This document shows, piece by piece, positions 4,969 through 6,199 of a stretch of 6,199 nt of DNA. The DNA comes from Anaerolineaceae bacterium (GTDB taxonomy: Bacteria > Chloroflexota > Anaerolineae > 4572-78). The notes under the pieces are model-generated. The model had not been told where the DNA came from. It did no database searches and saw only the letters and a program-made list of their open reading frames with translations. A program made the translations under genes and the position numbers. Each line of letters opens with the position of its first letter. Position 1 is the stretch's first letter. The stretch covers positions 1-6,199 of the forward strand of contig JANTHQ010000124.1 of NCBI GenBank assembly GCA_024762375.1. Reading direction: 5' to 3'.

Positions 4969-6199
4969 TTAACTCCGGTCTGTAATTTTTTCCCAAAAAT
5001 TATTAACGCGCTGCGCCAGTAATTGATGTTCCGGGTTTTCCATCTGTGGATCATCGTCGAAGAGTTGTTTGGCGGTATCGCGAGCCAAGTCTAGCAAAGC
5101 AACGTCAGAAAGTTTGACCAGTTTCAAGCTGGGCAAACCGCTCTGTTTGGTGCCGAAAAATTCGCCGGGGCCACGCAATTTCAAATCCTCTTCTGCCAGC
5201 TCGAACCCATTATTGGTGCGTTCCATAACCTGCAATCGGGCTTCGGCTTCGGGGGTAGTGCTATCAGAAAGCAAAATGCAGTAGCTTTGATGCTCGCCGC
5301 GCCCCACTCGCCCGCGGAATTGATGTAATTGCGCCAACCCAAACCGGTTCGCCCCTTCGATGAGAATTGTCGAGGCATTGGGAATGTCAATTCCAACTTC
5401 GACCACTGAAGTGGAAACCAAAATGTGGGTTTTGCCGTCCCGAAAATCTGCCATAACGGCTTCTTTTTCTTTGGCTTTCATCCTGCCGTGCAATAACCCC
5501 AATTTTAAATGGGGGAAAACCGTTTTCTGCAGCCGTTCGTGTTCTTCGATAGCAGATTTTGCTTCAATTTTATCAGATTCTTCCACTAATGGGCAAATGA
5601 TGAAGGCTTGTCGGCCTTTATCTATCTGCGATTGGACGAATTGGTATGCACGCTCGCGTTCGGTCGGCGAAAGCCACACGGTTTTGATTTCCTGTCGCCC
5701 GGCAGGCATTTCATCGATGATGGACAGGTCGAGGTCTCCGTACATGGTCAAAGCCAGCGACCGCGGAATGGGGGTGGCACTCATCACCAGCATGTGGGGA
5801 TTGCTCCCTTTTTGCCGCAACAGGCCGCGCTGTTCGACCCCAAACCGGTGCTGTTCGTCAACCACTGCCAACCGCAAGTTGTGCATGGTTACATCTTTTT
5901 GAATGATGGCGTGGGTTCCCACCAGTAGATGAACCGAGCCGTCAGCCAATCCTGCCAGCAGTGGTTTGCGCTCGGCGGCCTTTGTGCTACCGGTCAACAG
6001 GGCGACATTTATTTTATCTGAATATCCGGCCTGGTCTAACAATGCCCGCATGCTGTTAAAATGCTGTTCAGCCAAAATCTCGGTGGGCGCGAGAATTGCC
6101 GCTTGCCCGCCGTCGGCAATGACGGCTAGCATCGCTGCCAGCGCGACAACTGTTTTCCCGGAGCCGACATCGCCCTGCAGCAACCGGCTCATGGCTGCC
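4969..6199 (-). CDS. recG: ATP-dependent DNA helicase RecG, C-terminal part
   Basis: RecG is a superfamily 2 double-strand DNA translocase that reverses stalled forks and migrates branched DNA in repair and recombination. The window holds about the last 410 residues, reading open through the right edge; the N-terminal wedge (OB-fold) domain lies outside. Numbering from an internal Met at 6192: Walker A GDVGSGKT at 7-14, LAPTEILAEQH at 34-44, the DEQH box at 112-115 in VVDEQHRFGVEQR, SATPIPR at 138-144, LHGRM at 234-238, STSVVEVGIDIPNA at 260-273 and QFRGRVGRG at 291-299. LKLRGPGEFFGTKQSG (337-352) is the RecG-specific TRG-type motor-coupling region. All helicase motifs in view are intact, so the visible part looks functional. 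The Met at 6192 is not the start, since the frame continues upstream into the family motif. The stop is 3 bases from coaD. Confidence 0.97.
   Translation of the reverse strand, partial: AAMSRLLQGDVGSGKTVVALAAMLAVIADGGQAAILAPTEILAEQHFNSMRALLDQAGYSDKINVALLTGSTKAAERKPLLAGLADGSVHLLVGTHAIIQKDVTMHNLRLAVVDEQHRFGVEQRGLLRQKGSNPHMLVMSATPIPRSLALTMYGDLDLSIIDEMPAGRQEIKTVWLSPTERERAYQFVQSQIDKGRQAFIICPLVEESDKIEAKSAIEEHERLQKTVFPHLKLGLLHGRMKAKEKEAVMADFRDGKTHILVSTSVVEVGIDIPNASTILIEGANRFGLAQLHQFRGRVGRGEHQSYCILLSDSTTPEAEARLQVMERTNNGFELAEEDLKLRGPGEFFGTKQSGLPSLKLVKLSDVALLDLARDTAKQLFDDDPQMENPEHQLLAQRVNNFWEKITDRS

Noticed and set aside
5360..5902. Plus-strand open frame (180 codons) opposite recG
   Set aside because: It is antisense to conserved RecG helicase motifs and its product resembles no known protein.
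1..6199. Mobile elements, CRISPR arrays, tRNA or rRNA genes, toxin-antitoxin or defence genes
   Set aside because: No transposase, integrase, direct repeat array, tRNA-like fold or defence-type domain was seen on either strand. The window is fully explained by housekeeping genes and short gaps.

Overview
The window is a compact bacterial housekeeping region with every supported gene on the minus strand, so transcription runs from high to low coordinates. In that order the genes are recG (3' part only), coaD, an unnamed SepIVA/DivIVA-like coiled-coil gene, a DUF177 (YceD-like) gene, rpmF, fabD, fabG, nusB, a tatB-like gene and tatC (5' part only). Coding density is very high. The longest stretch between genes is about 110 bases, so there is no gene-free stretch over 300 bases to account for.

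The most likely source is a Chloroflexota bacterium (Anaerolineae-like). This is an inference from memory of gene order and protein style: recG next to coaD, a SepIVA-like gene beside DUF177 and a zinc-binding L32, short fabD-fabG, and TatB with a GP motif and a Pro/Ala tail. An actinobacterial or other Gram-positive-related origin is not excluded. Nothing indicates plasmid, phage or recent transfer.

The window splits into two transcription units. Unit 1 (window edge to about 3890) holds recG, coaD and the coiled-coil gene. The recG-coaD gap is 3 bases, the next gap is 27 bases, and the unit ends in a hairpin terminator just past the last stop codon. Unit 2 begins immediately after that with a good sigma70-type promoter (TTGCCA, 16 bases, TATAAT). 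It runs through DUF177, rpmF, fabD, fabG, nusB, tatB and tatC and off the left edge. The promoter's -10 box overlaps the longest possible DUF177 start, which points to a shorter start at a GTG at 3812.

Functionally, unit 1 joins DNA branch migration/repair, coenzyme A synthesis and a probable cell-envelope or division coiled-coil protein. Unit 2 joins ribosome parts (DUF177, L32), fatty acid synthesis (FabD loads malonyl onto ACP and FabG reduces beta-ketoacyl-ACP), rRNA transcription (NusB) and export of folded proteins (TatB, TatC). CoaD supplies CoA, and hence the phosphopantetheine arm and malonyl-CoA used by FabD and FabG, so there is metabolic logic across the two units. The usual plsX/fabH and acpP/fabF partners are missing from the fab cluster here.

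I did not find a new biological system. The items most worth a second look are the back-to-back terminator and promoter, a perfect 14-bp inverted repeat between rpmF and fabD, the SepIVA-like gene, and the reduced fab cluster fused to nusB-tat.
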